A stretch of DNA of 64,000 nucleotides from Mytilus galloprovincialis (taxonomy: Eukaryota; Mollusca; Bivalvia; Mytilida; Mytilidae), in contig NC_134848.1 in the NCBI RefSeq assembly GCF_965363235.1, forward strand, positions 65,476,681 through 65,540,680, in the 5' to 3' direction. The notes under the pieces are model-generated. The model saw only the letters and a program-made list of their open reading frames with translations. It had not been told where the DNA came from and made no database searches. Positions 1 to 12,240 of the stretch are shown one piece after another. Position 1 is the first letter of the stretch; every line of letters starts with the position of its first letter. Made by a program: the position numbers and the translations under genes.

Positions 1-1123
1 GGCTCATATTTTCCCAAAGAACAATATGTCTATCTGCCTTCTTGTATTAAAATAAAAATGGTCAAAAAATGTCCAAAAAAATTGTAATATTCCTGGATTT
101 TAATCATTACACATATTATCAAATTTGATATTATTCAAAATAAGTGGACCCCTCTTTTAGAAAAAAATGTTTCGAATATGACGTCTTTCTCATCTTTTTT
201 AAAAGTAAAATATTCTATGCTTTCCCAAGGATTTGTATAGTAGCACTTTACAAATCCTTTTTTTTTCAATTTTCTTTTCTACAAAAGTAAGATGAGTCCT
301 TGTCTGAGGAAGGGTTATTCCCAACCTGATAAATAAAGGTCACAGTTCCGTCTTTTCCTCAGGGCTTTAACCCAGACCAAACAGCAAGCTATAAAGGACT
401 ACAAAATTACGAGTGTACACAATTCAAACAGGAAAACCAACCTTAAACCGGAAAATACCCATGAACCACATCAACAAACGGATAGGTGCCTAAACGTATA
501 ACGGGTAGGGATAGCTTTGTTCCGCCGGCATACAATATAAATGCAGTTGACTCTTCTCCTTCGGAAGTTCTGCGTACTTAATTCAGATAACATTTTTGAT
601 GGGGAATGTAAGTAAGGGAGAAGAAAACCAATGTACAGTAATTTTTTTTCTGTTATACGATATATTTATATTGGAGCACTCCTTCTTGGGATATATGGGT
701 TTAATATTTAATCAAATTTTAACACAGATATTTACACAGTGTGGTGGGGTGCTTTATAGGTTTAAAATCATTAAATACAGGTGTAAGACTATGATTTTAA
801 ACAAGTGTTAATATATTTTTATAATGTATTCAAAACAATGGTGCGGGAAGGGACATTATTTCATTTCTGGATGCGGGAAGCGGGAACATATTTTTTTCTG
901 CTTTATAAAAAAAAATGGTGCGGGCGGGTCCGTCGAACAAGGAATTAAGTTGGTGTTGTCTAGAAAACGGTTTTATCAATTTATTTTCTGTTAATATGTT
1001 TCTATCGTGAAATGAACTAGGTGGACACTTCGAACTGATAATAAGTCAAAAAAATATCGTTTCGTACTAACGTTATGTGCGTTTCATATTTGAAATAAAT
1101 GCACAATAAATATATTTGAATAT
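1..1123. other. Intergenic, AT-rich, with a dispersed-repeat fragment
   Basis: No coding exon is supported here. Bases about 299-480 resemble part of a dispersed mussel repeat (the part that reads like 'aagctataaaggactac' followed by a run of 'caaacaggaaaaccaacc'). A short GC-richer patch at 838-925 repeats the word 'gtgcggg' three times. The one open frame (596-811) has no recognisable domain and a composition typical of AT-rich noncoding DNA. Confidence 0.5.
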
Positions 1124-1129
1124 TTTATT
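1124..1129 (-). promoter_or_regulatory. Polyadenylation signal AATAAA
   Basis: The minus strand reads AATAAA about 55 nt after the stop codon of the acetylcholine-binding-protein-like gene. This is the expected place for a cleavage and polyadenylation signal, and it supports the view that the gene really ends here without membrane-spanning exons. Confidence 0.6.
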
Positions 1130-1183
1130 ATCACAAATCACTGACATATCTTCCGTGGAAACGATAAAAAGAATGAAACTTAG

Positions 1184-2892
1184 TTAAAGTCTGTCAAACC
1201 ATCCTGTCTTTATTTTTTTCAAATTAACGGTGTAGGTAATATCAGGATACGGTTCCGGACAACATGCATAATGCAACTCATTCCTAACCACGCTTGTATC
1301 TATTATATCATAGTTGGTGTGTAGTTGAAAGTTTGACAAATCTATGACCTGGCTTCTGTTTTGTAAATCAATTTTAAATCCATCATATGTCCATGAGCCG
1401 AACTTAAGGGTGCATGTAAATACATCCTGGAACTGTCGACAGTTATCGACCTCGAGACGTATTGGCTGGCAATAGTAAACAAGTCCTGATTGGTCAATAA
1501 CTGCGTTTGGTTCAAATCCTAACCTTGTGTCTGGACTGGAAAAGAATTACATATGTGAGTTAAGTATATGCTCGCTTTGTCGGTACTATTGGGCACATGT
1601 TAAATGATAAGTGGTAAAATAAGAGAGTGTGAGAGATCAAAAATGACTTATAAGAGATCAATCCGTATAGTTAAGATTATTTTTCCAGAAAGGTCTTTTT
1701 CAAAAATAGTTCCATCTGGATTTTTTCTAAATTTAATTATTGAGAATGAACCTTTTCTTATATAAACAAACAATATTTGTTTTTACAAAATAATAAAACA
1801 GAAGTAAACGAAAGGTTAATAAAAAGTACTACAATGCATTATAACAAAATATAAAATGGAAATTTTATTACCGGTGATTTGCTTATGTTTTTAATCGAAA
1901 TCATTAAGATCCATTTAATATGTAATGTATAGAGTCAAGTATAGGTGTGTATCTAACATTTGTACCAATTGATAGAATCTGAAAGATTGAATTAAAAAAA
2001 ACAATCATCTTAACTCACCCAATTATAGGTGTAATTTACTCACTTGTCGTATAGAACGATATCAGGTGTCCAAATCAGTGATATTGGTAACCGAATATTA
2101 GTGGGAGAAGAATCCCATAGAAATCGTGGATCTCTCCATTCTGTACCCAACCATGCGTCAATCGTCAATTTTGTACCATCCTGTATATATACATTCATTG
2201 TAAAGAATATATAAAAAGTGCTCTCATAAAATATGATAACATATTTTCTGATATTCAATCAATAAACAATGAAAATCATGCTTCTCAAATGCAGAAAAAA
2301 AAACTCAAGTAAAACAAAACAAACATTTAAAATGATATACATTTGTTTGAATATATGTAATGTTTATTTTATAATCTTTATATATTTAACATTGAATTGT
2401 TATTGATAAGTGTTGAAACTTTAAACAAAATATCAGAAATAATTTCCTATAAAAAGTTACGCATTCATCATTACAAGTTTAAACGAAGACATAAAATCAA
2501 ATTGTATCTGTATTATAAATTTGATTCGTTTTAAAGTGTTTATCACACGCAAGTGTGCCATTATTTTAGGAATGGTTATTGATGACAGATCTTAGATTCA
2601 TTCCTTAACATGTTTACATGTTATAGACTCGAAATCAATACAAGTTTGACTATGCATTTAACTGATGACAAATGTAATTCTTTAAACTTACAAATTCCAC
2701 AATTCGAATAAGGGTCATGTCGTGTTTGACAACAACAGTTGCATTGTCCGTTGTTCCAGGATATGCTAGCTTATTGTAATCCTGCAGTAATGTTGAAATT
2801 AACCAATCTTCTATTAAAACACCTAAGAATTACAACAATACGATAATCAGTAAATGGTCGGCATCTTCTTTGAAGTTTATTTTCACCCTAAA

Positions 2893-2927
<35 letters not shown>

Positions 2928-4031
2928 GTCTGTCTGTATATATGTCTATCACCAAGTCTGTCAGTCTGTGTTGTGGTTTCATTTTAACGATAAACTTATC
3001 GAAGTTTGAACTTATGAGATACATGTTGATCCTAATTACTTCAGTCAAAAGGAGCAGTGTCAGTTGCATAGGAAAAGTTTGGCAAATCAAGAAAGAGGCC
3101 ATATCTAAACTGAAAATAAAATAGAATGCGATTTTTTACACTTCAGTATGCAGAAGAAAGACAAGTACATATATAGTAGGATATCCTAGGTGGACCGTTA
3201 AATGAATGGTTAACCCAGATGATAATTAGGGGGTGGGGTTGTTTACAATTTCTTTATTTTTACATTTTAAAGATAGTCAACTGCTCATGTCGTTACTGTA
3301 CAGTTTTAACAACAGTTGTATAATCTTATCTAGTACATTGAGATACATAATGACAATTTCACCCGTAGCTTAGAGCAGTATTCAGTATCGGATTGTGTTG
3401 TCATTGTAATGTCATGTCGGATTAACTAAAAGAAATAATCTTTATATTTCAACATTTTAATTCTGACTTCTTTATGCACTTTATGATTTTAACCTTGTGA
3501 AGTCATTGCAGCTCACTAAATATATAAGTTACATTTTCAAAAGAAGTAACAGCTATAGCTCGTTCATGACTTGAATGAAAGTCAGGAAAACAGATAAACC
3601 TTATATTTGCTGACATTGATTGCATTTTTCGGATGTAAGTTCAGTTAATGCGTAGCAACTCGCGACTGCACAATTTGTAATGGACGTAAGCAAGTGCTGA
3701 ATTATACCATGCTTATTCCTAACTAAATTGTCCTAATCCTGAACTCGTACCTCCAATTAAGTGCACTAAATGAGAGCAAATCATCTCGAAACCATAGCTA
3801 GGATTACGGTTGAAATATGTCAGATGGTTTAATATAAAACAATAGAACGTTAAAACATATGACTTATCTGTTTGAAGCGTTTGAGCTAATAACTCTATAC
3901 ATAAATACATAATTTGTACACGTGTATAGGTTTCATAACTATTTTCATGATCAAGTTTTTGTTTTCTTACCTTGAACAACACATGGAAATTCTATAATTA
4001 AAACCACTGTGAGGAAAATGTGTATCTTCAT
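1184..4031 (-). CDS. Secreted acetylcholine-binding-protein-like gene, 4 exons, 226 aa
   Basis: Exons on the minus strand are 4031-3971, 2822-2692, 2180-2044 and 1535-1184. All introns are GT-AG and phases match (1, 0, 2), giving 226 codons plus stop. Residues 1-20 are a hydrophobic signal peptide (MKIHIFLTVV...). The rest is one pentameric ligand-gated-channel extracellular domain. Visible ligand-site residues are loop D Trp79, loop A WTPD with Tyr108, loop B GSWTY with Trp158, and loop C Tyr199-Ala-Cys201-Cys202 with Tyr206; the vicinal cysteine pair marks an alpha-type agonist site. The frame stops 20 residues after CCPEPY with no TM1 and no good donor, which is the layout of soluble molluscan acetylcholine-binding proteins rather than a nicotinic receptor subunit. 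The Cys-loop equivalent, Cys142-Cys151, holds only 8 residues. NxS/T sequons are at 47 and 169. In molluscs such proteins bind acetylcholine outside the cell; the ligand here is inferred. Confidence 0.87.
2892..2938. repeat. (TCTG)n microsatellite
   Basis: A tetranucleotide array of about eleven TCTG units with one interruption, inside the intron between exons 1 and 2 of the acetylcholine-binding-protein-like gene. It opens frames on both strands, which are artefacts. Confidence 0.9.
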
Positions 4032-5667
4032 CCTGTTGTCCAATGTGAAATTTATAATGCAATGTAAAATGTTTACGCAACTTTCAAAATAAACTATATA
4101 ATCTGTCAAGTTATAACTGTGACATTCAAACAGAGATAATGAGTTTATAATAACCTGTGAACTAATATGTAATTGATTCTAATAATGCTTTTGACATTAA
4201 CTGACGTTCGCACAACCCGTAGAAGAGCAAATAATTGCTATCAAAATTGGGAACTTAATAAGAAGCATTTTTTTACAATTATAAAATACGATTAATGGTG
4301 TGAATGTCAATGAATTACAGGAGCATCGGTGGTCAGCGGTCAGGGTACTAAGTATGTCATATACAGTGGACAGTAGCCTTTCAACAGGTCAATATTTTTC
4401 TGCAATAAATCATCCGCCAATAAAACCTGTCCACATAAAATATTCAGAAGTGCTGAAGTTGGCGTTAAATTACCAACACTCATTTAATAAAACATTAACA
4501 CATACACCATCAAAGACTTTCTGAACGAATCAGTATCCAAAAGGACTTCAACAGTGCGTAAATTATACACAGGTCAGCGTGTGACATTATAAAAAGGCTC
4601 CTTTATGACAAATTTGAATAATAAAGAAAAAAAAACCGTCCTGATTAACACTACAACAAAAACAAAATGACACATTCGAAAATTGACAAGCAGTTAAATT
4701 GTTGACACATATTTGTGAGACATATTTAAAAGTGAGCACATGTAAATTATAAAGTAAGCATACAAATTTGTTAAATACAGGTTGGCCATATAGAAAAAAA
4801 AACATCATTGTGTTGTATTAACTAAAGTTAGTATTGATTGTGATCTATATTTCCAAGTAATTAGTTTTTTTTTATTTTATGAAACTAACTTATTTTTCAT
4901 TTTCTACATTCAGACAATTCATGTTTTTAGACAGAACATAAAATTTTATCAACAATATCATCAATGATCCACTAATTTCAATGACTGTAAAGAGTAAACT
5001 AAAGCACTTCTTAACAATTTAACTTAATACATTCATTGTATAATGCATATTTCATGACACACTGTGAATACTGTAAACTGTGAATTTTAGCTGACAATCT
5101 GTATGTATCCAAAAGTTAATTATGAAGAATGTGTCGACAGGCAGAGATGTTTACACATTAAAAAGTCAACAAATATCAAAGTTGACAATTTAAATTACTC
5201 ATTTATACTGTGGTGGAAAAATAAACAGATCGAAATGTTGACAGCCAGAAAGATGTCTACAGCTAAGGTTTAACGGGTCATTAAATAGATATCTAATTAC
5301 AGCCTCCATGAAGGTCAACTTGTCGACCTTTTAACACTGTTGCATCAAGACAACTTTCTATAATTGTTAATTTGTTGACCATTCAATTTTTGAAGGGAGA
5401 CAATATTTCAAAAGTAAATTTGACATGTCAAACATTGAAAGTTTATAATTTATTGTCATTGTCAACTTTTGAATACAGATATCTTTCCATTATATATCAG
5501 GGATGACAACGAGTGCTCGCATCGAAGGCCTAGTACTCGAGAAACAATTTCAGTACTCGTATACTCGTTTGCCTTTTATAGATATTGATGGTTTCTTTGT
5601 TTTATCAAATTTATTCCAAAACGTATAAATAATGAAATAAGTCACTTGTTCTGAGTTCAAATCTTTG
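4032..5667. other. Intergenic, AT-rich, no gene seen
   Basis: This spacer separates the acetylcholine-binding-protein-like gene from its decayed relative. I looked for a pseudo-copy of exon 4 here and found none. The segment at 5500-5560 is rich in 'tactcg/ctcgag' words and is probably a repeat fragment. The small frames here show no domain. Confidence 0.4.
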
Positions 5668-7370
5668 ATATTAGCTATGGTAAGCAGACATTCATTTGGG
5701 GAGATTTCCAAGACATAAATGGATCATTCCATGCTGTATTTAACCATGCGCCAATCGACAGATTCTAACTATCCTGTGTATTTCTTAATATAAACAAGTA
5801 ATAAAAGTGTTAATTTATAAATAGGTGCTCTTTTTCTGGTGTCACTGCATTGTGGTGGAAAATTTGGAATAAAGGAAGAAAAACACGACAGTGTGTAAAC
5901 AAAACCCATACAAATACAGCGACGGAAAACCATTTTTTTTTATAGATGGGTTCTTATTATTTTCCTAATACATTAGATTTCGAATACGTAGAGGAACAAT
6001 CTATAAGAGTAACATTTTACAAAAATTTATTGGACATCACAAGAACTTTCAAAGCAAACAAAACCCTTATTATATTGGGCATTGTGTTTTCGTCAATTTT
6101 CTGCATTTGTTTTTTGTCTGTGCCAAGTCAAGAACTACATCAATATTCTATATTTGAATATCTTATATCCCAAATGGGTAATAATGCAAGATCTGTGGTT
6201 CTGTAAAATCTTAAAAGACTCGATATAATTAAAAGTTTGAAATTGGTGTAGATATCATTTTCTTCTAATCATACAATGTTAATACTGCCCTCTAAAAGGC
6301 CTTGGTTATTGTTTTGCCTTTCTAACTACTTTGATCTGAGCGTCACTGGTCAGTCTTTTGTAGACGATATGCGCGTCTGATGTATCAAATTATAAGCCTG
6401 GTACCTTTGATAACTAATGATGATAATTGTCGTTTGGTTACTGTCTTTAAGACCTGTACAACCATCTTTTTTATAATTTTCATTTTGCAAACGGGGATAA
6501 ATCATTGAATTAAATGTTATTATTTAGAAAATGATAATTGTAAGAAAAAATAGACAAACTTTATTTTGACCTACGTATAACTGAAAATAAATCTCTATGC
6601 GCATTTTAATGAAATCATCTGATTCAATTAAATTTATATTTTATACATAATTCAATTTTTTTTTCTATGCATTTCTTATAACGTTCTTTAATGAGGCTTT
6701 ACACATATGGTTTATTTCTCTGATGATAAACAGCTGCAATCATGCAATATGTATATTGAGATATATTCTATCATGATGATCGATACTATAGAAGTTTAAG
6801 TTGTTCTCAATATCGTAACTAGCCGGACATATGTATTTGAAGCGCGCATAATTACATGTATAGTAGTGAGTAAATCCAAATCTCAAGATTTGCGATATTT
6901 TAACAAGATACCGCGAGACATAAATCCGTGTTAGTCATACGTCCTTGGTTGAATTTACCCACACATCTTAATTCTGATAACTCCATCTAGATCCTCATAA
7001 GTTTTGTAATGTCTTAATACAGAAAATAACGTGTATATACCTTGTGACCTTTTGAGGACATTTTTAATTCCTAGGATAAGTGGTATTTTGATAAGATACT
7101 GCTAGCGTTTGAATTGAGTGTTATAAATTCATACAGCCGTCTAAATAACTTTAAAATAATGCATCAGTCTTTAATGGAAAATATGTTAATGGTAATGAGA
7201 AATCAAGTAGATCGCGTTATTGAGCAAAAATAGAATTTTAACTGATTGTGTTCCTTACAAATTCTATAATTTGGATTAAGGTCATGGTTGACGGGAACAT
7301 TTTCATTGTCTGTTTTAAGGCTATGTTAAATAATTGTTACCTTTGAGTAATGTTGTTATTTTAATTTTTT
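5668..7370 (-). pseudogene. Decayed acetylcholine-binding-protein-like copy (exons 2 and 3)
   Basis: Two blocks match the functional gene to the left, in the same strand and order. Block 5668-5778 matches exon 3 (2044-2180), sharing for example the words 'ccatgcg' and 'atcctgt' around the loop D segment. Block 7256-7370 matches exon 2 (2692-2822), including the donor-side 'ttacaaatt' and the 'gtcatg' and 'cattgtc' words. Both carry substitutions and small indels that break the frame, so no protein can be made. Signal-peptide and exon 4 counterparts were not found. This looks like a tandem duplicate that has died. Exon identity is clear by eye at roughly 70 percent; the exact limits are approximate. 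Confidence 0.7.
6300..6420 (+). repeat. Dispersed mussel repeat, family 1
   Basis: Contains the conserved core 'gagcgtcactg...cttttgtagacga...gcgcgtctg...' that recurs at 17560-17810, 26145-26412, 36090-36370 and 37205-37465, and reversed at 30273-30480, 40275-40500 and 52370-52500. This family is very abundant in mussel sequence; it has no coding capacity. Confidence 0.75.
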
Positions 7371-7394
7371 GCATTTTTAGCTATTATGTAATAC

Positions 7395-7645
7395 TATGTT
7401 TGTTTTCTTTACACGTCCGTGTCAAAATAATAGAAATTTAATGCGACTGTCATGCATACAAGTGAAAAGTTTAGCTAGTTATAGAACTCGGTTTCTATCC
7501 ATCTTTTTCTGCATACGAAAAGACCTGTACCAAGTCAATAATATGACAGTTGTTATCCATTCGTTTGATGTGCTTGAACTTTTGATTTTGCCATTTGATT
7601 ATGGACTTTTTGAATTTTCCTAGGAGTTCAGTATTTTTGTTATGT
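7395..7645 (-). repeat. Dispersed mussel repeat, family 4 (reverse)
   Basis: Shares the segments 'gacctgtaccaagtca', 'atgacagttgttatcc' and 'ggactttttgaattttcc' with 24915-25060 and 43570-43780, and in the other orientation with 47870-48010, 50215-50330 and 56630-56840. It directly follows the dead exon 2 copy. The open frame inside it is repeat-derived. Confidence 0.65.
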
Positions 7646-7669
7646 TTAACTTTATTTCATTACTTCATC

Positions 7670-7925
7670 TTCTAAGCGAGGGGCAAAAGATACCAGAGGG
7701 ACAGTTAAAAAACTTGTATATCATAATAAACTGACAACGCCATGGCTAAAAAAGAAAAAGTCAAACAGACAAATAATAGTACATAAGACACAACTTAGAT
7801 ACTAAAGACTAGGAAACACGAACCCCACCAAAACTGGGGTTGATATCAGGTACTCCAGAAGGGTAAGCATATCCTGCTCATCATATGGCGCCCGTCGTGT
7901 TGCTCATGTTACTATAAACCCTGTA
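7670..7925 (+). repeat. Dispersed mussel repeat, family 3
   Basis: Carries 'ataaactgacaacgccatgg' and 'gggtaagcatatcctgctc', followed by a 'cgcccgtcgtgttgct' end. Related copies lie at 15783-15860, 19580-19790 and 54200-54385, and reversed at 21875-21960. No coding capacity. Confidence 0.65.
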
Positions 7926-9049
7926 AATAGTCTTATTTTAAAACAATGACCCACAGCATATTAATTACAACAATACTTACTTGTCAAACGTTTACTTTAT
8001 TTCATTATCGCTACAGGGACATCATTAGAAAAAACATATATACGTGCGAACATATCCGTTCAGATATTTCAAATTCAATCTGTTCAGGTTAAAGTATGTA
8101 TAGAGCACAAAAACGTTGTCATTCACCCCTAAAGCTTACCAAACCTTTAAAAACATTCATTCAGAAGTGATGTAGTTAAGATACTGTTGCCAAGTGATTT
8201 AAGGTAGGATTTTTTAGAATTAATTATCGATTTATTCGTTAGATCTTTGTATCGGAAATAAAACAAATTAATTCTAAAACCAGTTGTTTGTTACTGTATT
8301 TATATAGATTATACGGAAACACCTGTATGTGTTACTTACTGCACGAGTGTTTAATAAAACAAAACATGTTTTCACTTCTGTTCTATGAACAACAAAATTA
8401 TTTTGTTTGTACAAAATATGTCCGTTCTCAATTGATACTGTATACCTTACAACAAAATTATTTTTATTCACCTGTGTACATTATCCAATTTGGCGGCATT
8501 TTGTTCAATTTTGTTTTTCTGAAATTGTTTAACATATAAACCCTTATTTTATCGTTTTTTTAATTTACATTGTGTAATAGATCCATTTTTTTTTTTCGTT
8601 CAGTGTATGCTCACTTGTGTTTACATGTCTTTAAATTGAGTTAAGCCATTTCAATTGATATTTTATAGTGTGTCTCTTTTATGATGTGATAAGTAAGTAA
8701 GTAAGTGAAACTTTATTTGGATTCGGCATATTGACAAACAATACAAACATAAGCTCTAATGAGCTTTTCACCGAATATAAAAACATATGCAATAACAAAT
8801 AAAACAAGGCATGCAGCATGCAATAGATAATAAAAAGCAGCACTAAAAAATAACTCTAAGCAAATAGCATATACATGTATCTTGCACAATACTAAAACAT
8901 ATATATGAAGCACTAAAATATTTTTTTGAAAAATTTCTGTTTAAAAATCATTTTTTAAATAATTTATGATTTATAAAGTAAAAATTTCAAATCTTTAAAA
9001 TTATAAAAAGTAAAAAAACCAAATTTCAGTTGCACTATTGTTACACGAT
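7926..9049. other. Intergenic, AT-rich
   Basis: No gene is supported. The word 'aacaaaattatttt' occurs twice (about 8390 and 8451). A 'taagtaagtaagtaagtg' run at about 8691 precedes a stretch starting 'aaactttattt' that looks like a retroelement 3' end. Confidence 0.4.
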
Positions 9050-9280
9050 TGTTTCAGATATGGGCGACGGTTGGTACCTATTAAAACGTTTTAACCCGCT
9101 GCATTTGTTTGCACCTGTTCAAGTCAGGAATCTAATGTTCAACAGTTGTCGTTTGTTGATGTGGTTCATAAGTGTTTCTTGTTTTTTTTTTTTTACCTAT
9201 AATGGTTTACTTTTACAAATTGTGACTTAGATAAGAGAGTTGAATCATTGGCACTCATAACACATCTTCTATGTCTATGT
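9050..9280 (-). repeat. Dispersed mussel repeat, family 2 (reverse, partial)
   Basis: Shares 'ttaaaacgttttaacccgctgcatttgttt', here in several short blocks, and 'ttggcactcat..cacatcttct' with the fuller copy at 45315-45608. It is the reverse of the copies at 32037-32636 and 55254-55440. Noncoding. Confidence 0.65.
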
Positions 9281-10639
9281 TTATTTTGATTGAATAAACA
9301 GTCAGTACTAACCTTTTTGTATATTAATCATAACAATTGCAAGTTGACGGCACTTTACTAAACCACTAACAGGATAAATTTTGGATGATTTTGATAATGA
9401 GAACATTATCCTCCAATCAGTTAAATCAATTATATCCAGGAGCCGGAAATGTCAGTAATTGCAGGAAGTCGTTTGTTCATGTTGTTATTCTATGTTTAAC
9501 AATGTCATTTTGCTTAGTTTTATTCTGTTTCCTATTCTAACATTGGACATCTTTTGAATTGATTTTTGTTGTGTATTTTTCTTCAACATGGACTAGTGGT
9601 ATAGGGAAGAGTTGCGACCACACAAAACATGTTTAACCTGCCGCATTTTTGTGCCTGGCCCAAGTCAATTTTGGTTGATTTGTATGTTTGGGATTTAAGT
9701 TTGGCGTCGATTTTGCTGAAATAGTATATGTTTTTGTGTAGGAGCCAGCTGATGCTTTCCTCTAGTTGCGGCATTATTTTACGCTGCACTAGACACCATC
9801 AGGGGCCTTGGGCTGTTTTAGCTCTTTGGTCAGATTGTTGTCTCACATTCACCGTGAGTATTGTCTATTCTAATAGGTATTTTAATTCGTAGTATATATT
9901 CTTGACCATTTTGTTTGCAAGTGCGTTTGTTAATGTTTTATGGTTTTTATATGAATACACTTTGAGATATTTCATGGTGGCTTGAACTAATGGAATAAAC
10001 TGTTATTCGTATAACGCGTTCAATAGAACCAGGTAATTATTAACCCCAAGATTGAATCGGATACATTTTGCCCGTAGATATGAGTAGTGCGTTAAGGTTA
10101 TTGTTTGACAAATCTGAAATGAAACGATTCCTCAACATTTTAATCAAATTTACATACAGCAGGTAAGAATATAGCGGATTTTGCAGAGGTGGCAATAATA
10201 ACGAAAGTAGTTTGAATTCAGCAAACTTTTCCTTGTTATTCTAGTTAATACATTAATTTCAGAAGTGTTGTGACAGAAATTAAATCAATATGATAAAAGG
10301 GATAATTAAAGGTATGATTGATATTGTTTTCTTTTCATTTTCAAATTTGGATGCAGTGTGAACGGCAAGCTACACAAATTATCCAAATATTTAATACACC
10401 CGATTTGTTAAAAAAAAATCATTTACAGAAAATAAAGCATTTTGTGACACATAAATTACCTTTTTAGCAATTATTACATGGTCGGTCTTTTACATTTAGA
10501 AACAATCACTTAATCCTACCGGTAAAAGCCTATCACATATATTATACCTTAGCATACTAGGTTTTGCAAAAAGACTATTTTTAACATCCATGTACTTTAA
10601 CGTTTTAAGCCCTTTAACATTACCCTTTTTTACTATCGT
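9281..10639. other. Intergenic, with repeat fragment
   Basis: No gene is supported. Bases 9780-9860 ('gggccttgggctgtttt...cagattgttgtctc') look like an end of family 5, also seen at 47225-47340. The remainder is unremarkable AT-rich sequence. Confidence 0.4.
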
Positions 10640-10812
10640 ACTTTATCAAACAAACAACCATCGCACTTTAGCTTGATACACCATCGTACGTTAACGTAGA
10701 TCATTGTAATTTAGCGTGACCATCGCAATTTAGCGTGACCATCGCAATTTAGCGTGACCATCGCAATTTAGCGTGACCATCGCATTTTAGAGTACTATCA
10801 TACTTTAGAGTC
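10640..10812. repeat. 19-bp minisatellite
   Basis: Four near-perfect head-to-tail copies of the 19-mer 'gcgtgaccatcgcaattta' occupy 10714-10789. Degenerate copies extend to both sides ('accatcgcactttagct', 'accatcgtacgttaac', 'actatcatactttag'). Confidence 0.9.
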
Positions 10813-11399
10813 CTACATAAATACATTAGAAAATCTTGGATTTTGATTTTATCTTCTGAGATATTGTTCTGATTAGGAAATTTCAAAAAACCTAAAACTC
10901 TTCATAGCTTTTTTTTATACATTGTATTTTGACTAATGCATGACGTAATAGTTATTCTTTTCATACACAAATCACAAATAGTTGTTATCAAATAGTCCGT
11001 GTCTATGTATTATGGCGTTTGTTTTTGTTGCAGTTCAGTGTTTCTGTTGTTCCGTTGTTTTCCTCTTATAGTTGATGTTTTTAATTCGGTTTAGGTTTAG
11101 GACCCGAATTAGTTTAATTCGGATAAATCGATCTAAGAATATTCAACAGCGGTATGCTACTATTGTTTTAATAGGTAAATATGTAACGTTTTTAAACAAA
11201 CCAGATGTAATGTTCAAAGAAAATGTATTCCCTGTAAATAGTGATATGAGACGTGAAGCAGCTGTGTTATCAACAGTGCGTGTAAAATGTTATTGCAGTT
11301 TTTTACCAGTACAGATGTGTTGTGATCTACACATATAATATGTATGTCAGCAGCAGGACCAATATTACTAACCAGTTTGGACTAGAATGCATCTTCAAC

Positions 11400-11510
11400 A
11401 TTCATAAAATTGAGAATGGAAATGGGGAATGTGTCAAAGAGACAACAACCCGACCAAATAAAAAACAACAGCAGAGGGTCACCAACAGGTCTTCAATGTA
11501 GCGAGAAATT
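11400..11510 (+). repeat. Dispersed mussel repeat, family 5
   Basis: Begins 'aattgagaatggaaatgggg' and runs through 'gagacaacaacccgacc' to a 'caatgtagcgagaaa' segment. Related copies are at 59692-60050 (longest) and 33530-33560, and reversed at 47225-47340. Noncoding. The surrounding bases 10813-12090 hold no recognisable gene. Confidence 0.7.
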
Positions 11511-12091
11511 TCATGTACGTTTACAATTGTTCATAATATATTCATTTAAACCAGTTATTTTGGATATCGTTGATGATGTGTTTTATAATCCTTAAAGCAT
11601 TAGTACTGTTTTAGAATTTAAAATAGTAGAATATTCATAGCATTTTGTCCTAAACAAAGAATCATCAGTGGTGCAATAATACAAAAAGTTAAACACAAAG
11701 TTGCATGGCAAAACAAAAACTTTAAAAGGTGTGCAATATACATAATATATGTCTGTAGTAGAAAAATCTCATTACATACCTACCGTTACATAGTTACGTT
11801 AACCATGTATAGTGTCACCTGAAGATTGTTATGTAAAAACATGAAAGTACTTGTGAAATAAAACTATTCATACCGGAAATGTTGGATTTATTAGTAATCT
11901 ATATATTTCTATACACAAGAACATTTATTATAGTGATCTTGTATATTTATATATATATATACATATACATGTTACTAGTATATACATAAAAAAGAAAACT
12001 ACTTTCAATGAGATGTTACAGAATAAGCCTCATCTTCAAAAATTCATATATATATGTATATATACGTCTGAACCAATGACAACTCTACAAA

Positions 12092-12202
12092 CAGATTTAA
12101 TGTCAACGACGGAAGAACAAAAAATTTGCGAAAGCAAATTTACATATCTAACATTGTTGGGTTGATGTTTAGACGAGTTATATAGGTTGATGTTTAGACG
12201 AG

Positions 12203-12240
<38 letters not shown>

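Noticed and set aside
2692..2781. Using the 'ctgcag' acceptor at 2787-2782 for exon 2
   Set aside because: It would start exon 2 in phase 0, while exon 1 ends in phase 1. The upstream 'ttcttag' acceptor gives exon 2 as 2822-2692, restores phase and adds the expected N-terminal helix (WLISTLLQDYNKL).
2830..3124. Open frames on both strands over the TCTG array
   Set aside because: A four-base repeat is open in several frames; no start context, domain or splice logic.
1184..4031. Nicotinic acetylcholine receptor subunit with transmembrane segments
   Set aside because: The frame stops 20 residues after the CCPEPY motif, only a weak GTTTGA donor is present nearby, and a poly(A) signal follows at once. 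A soluble binding protein fits better.
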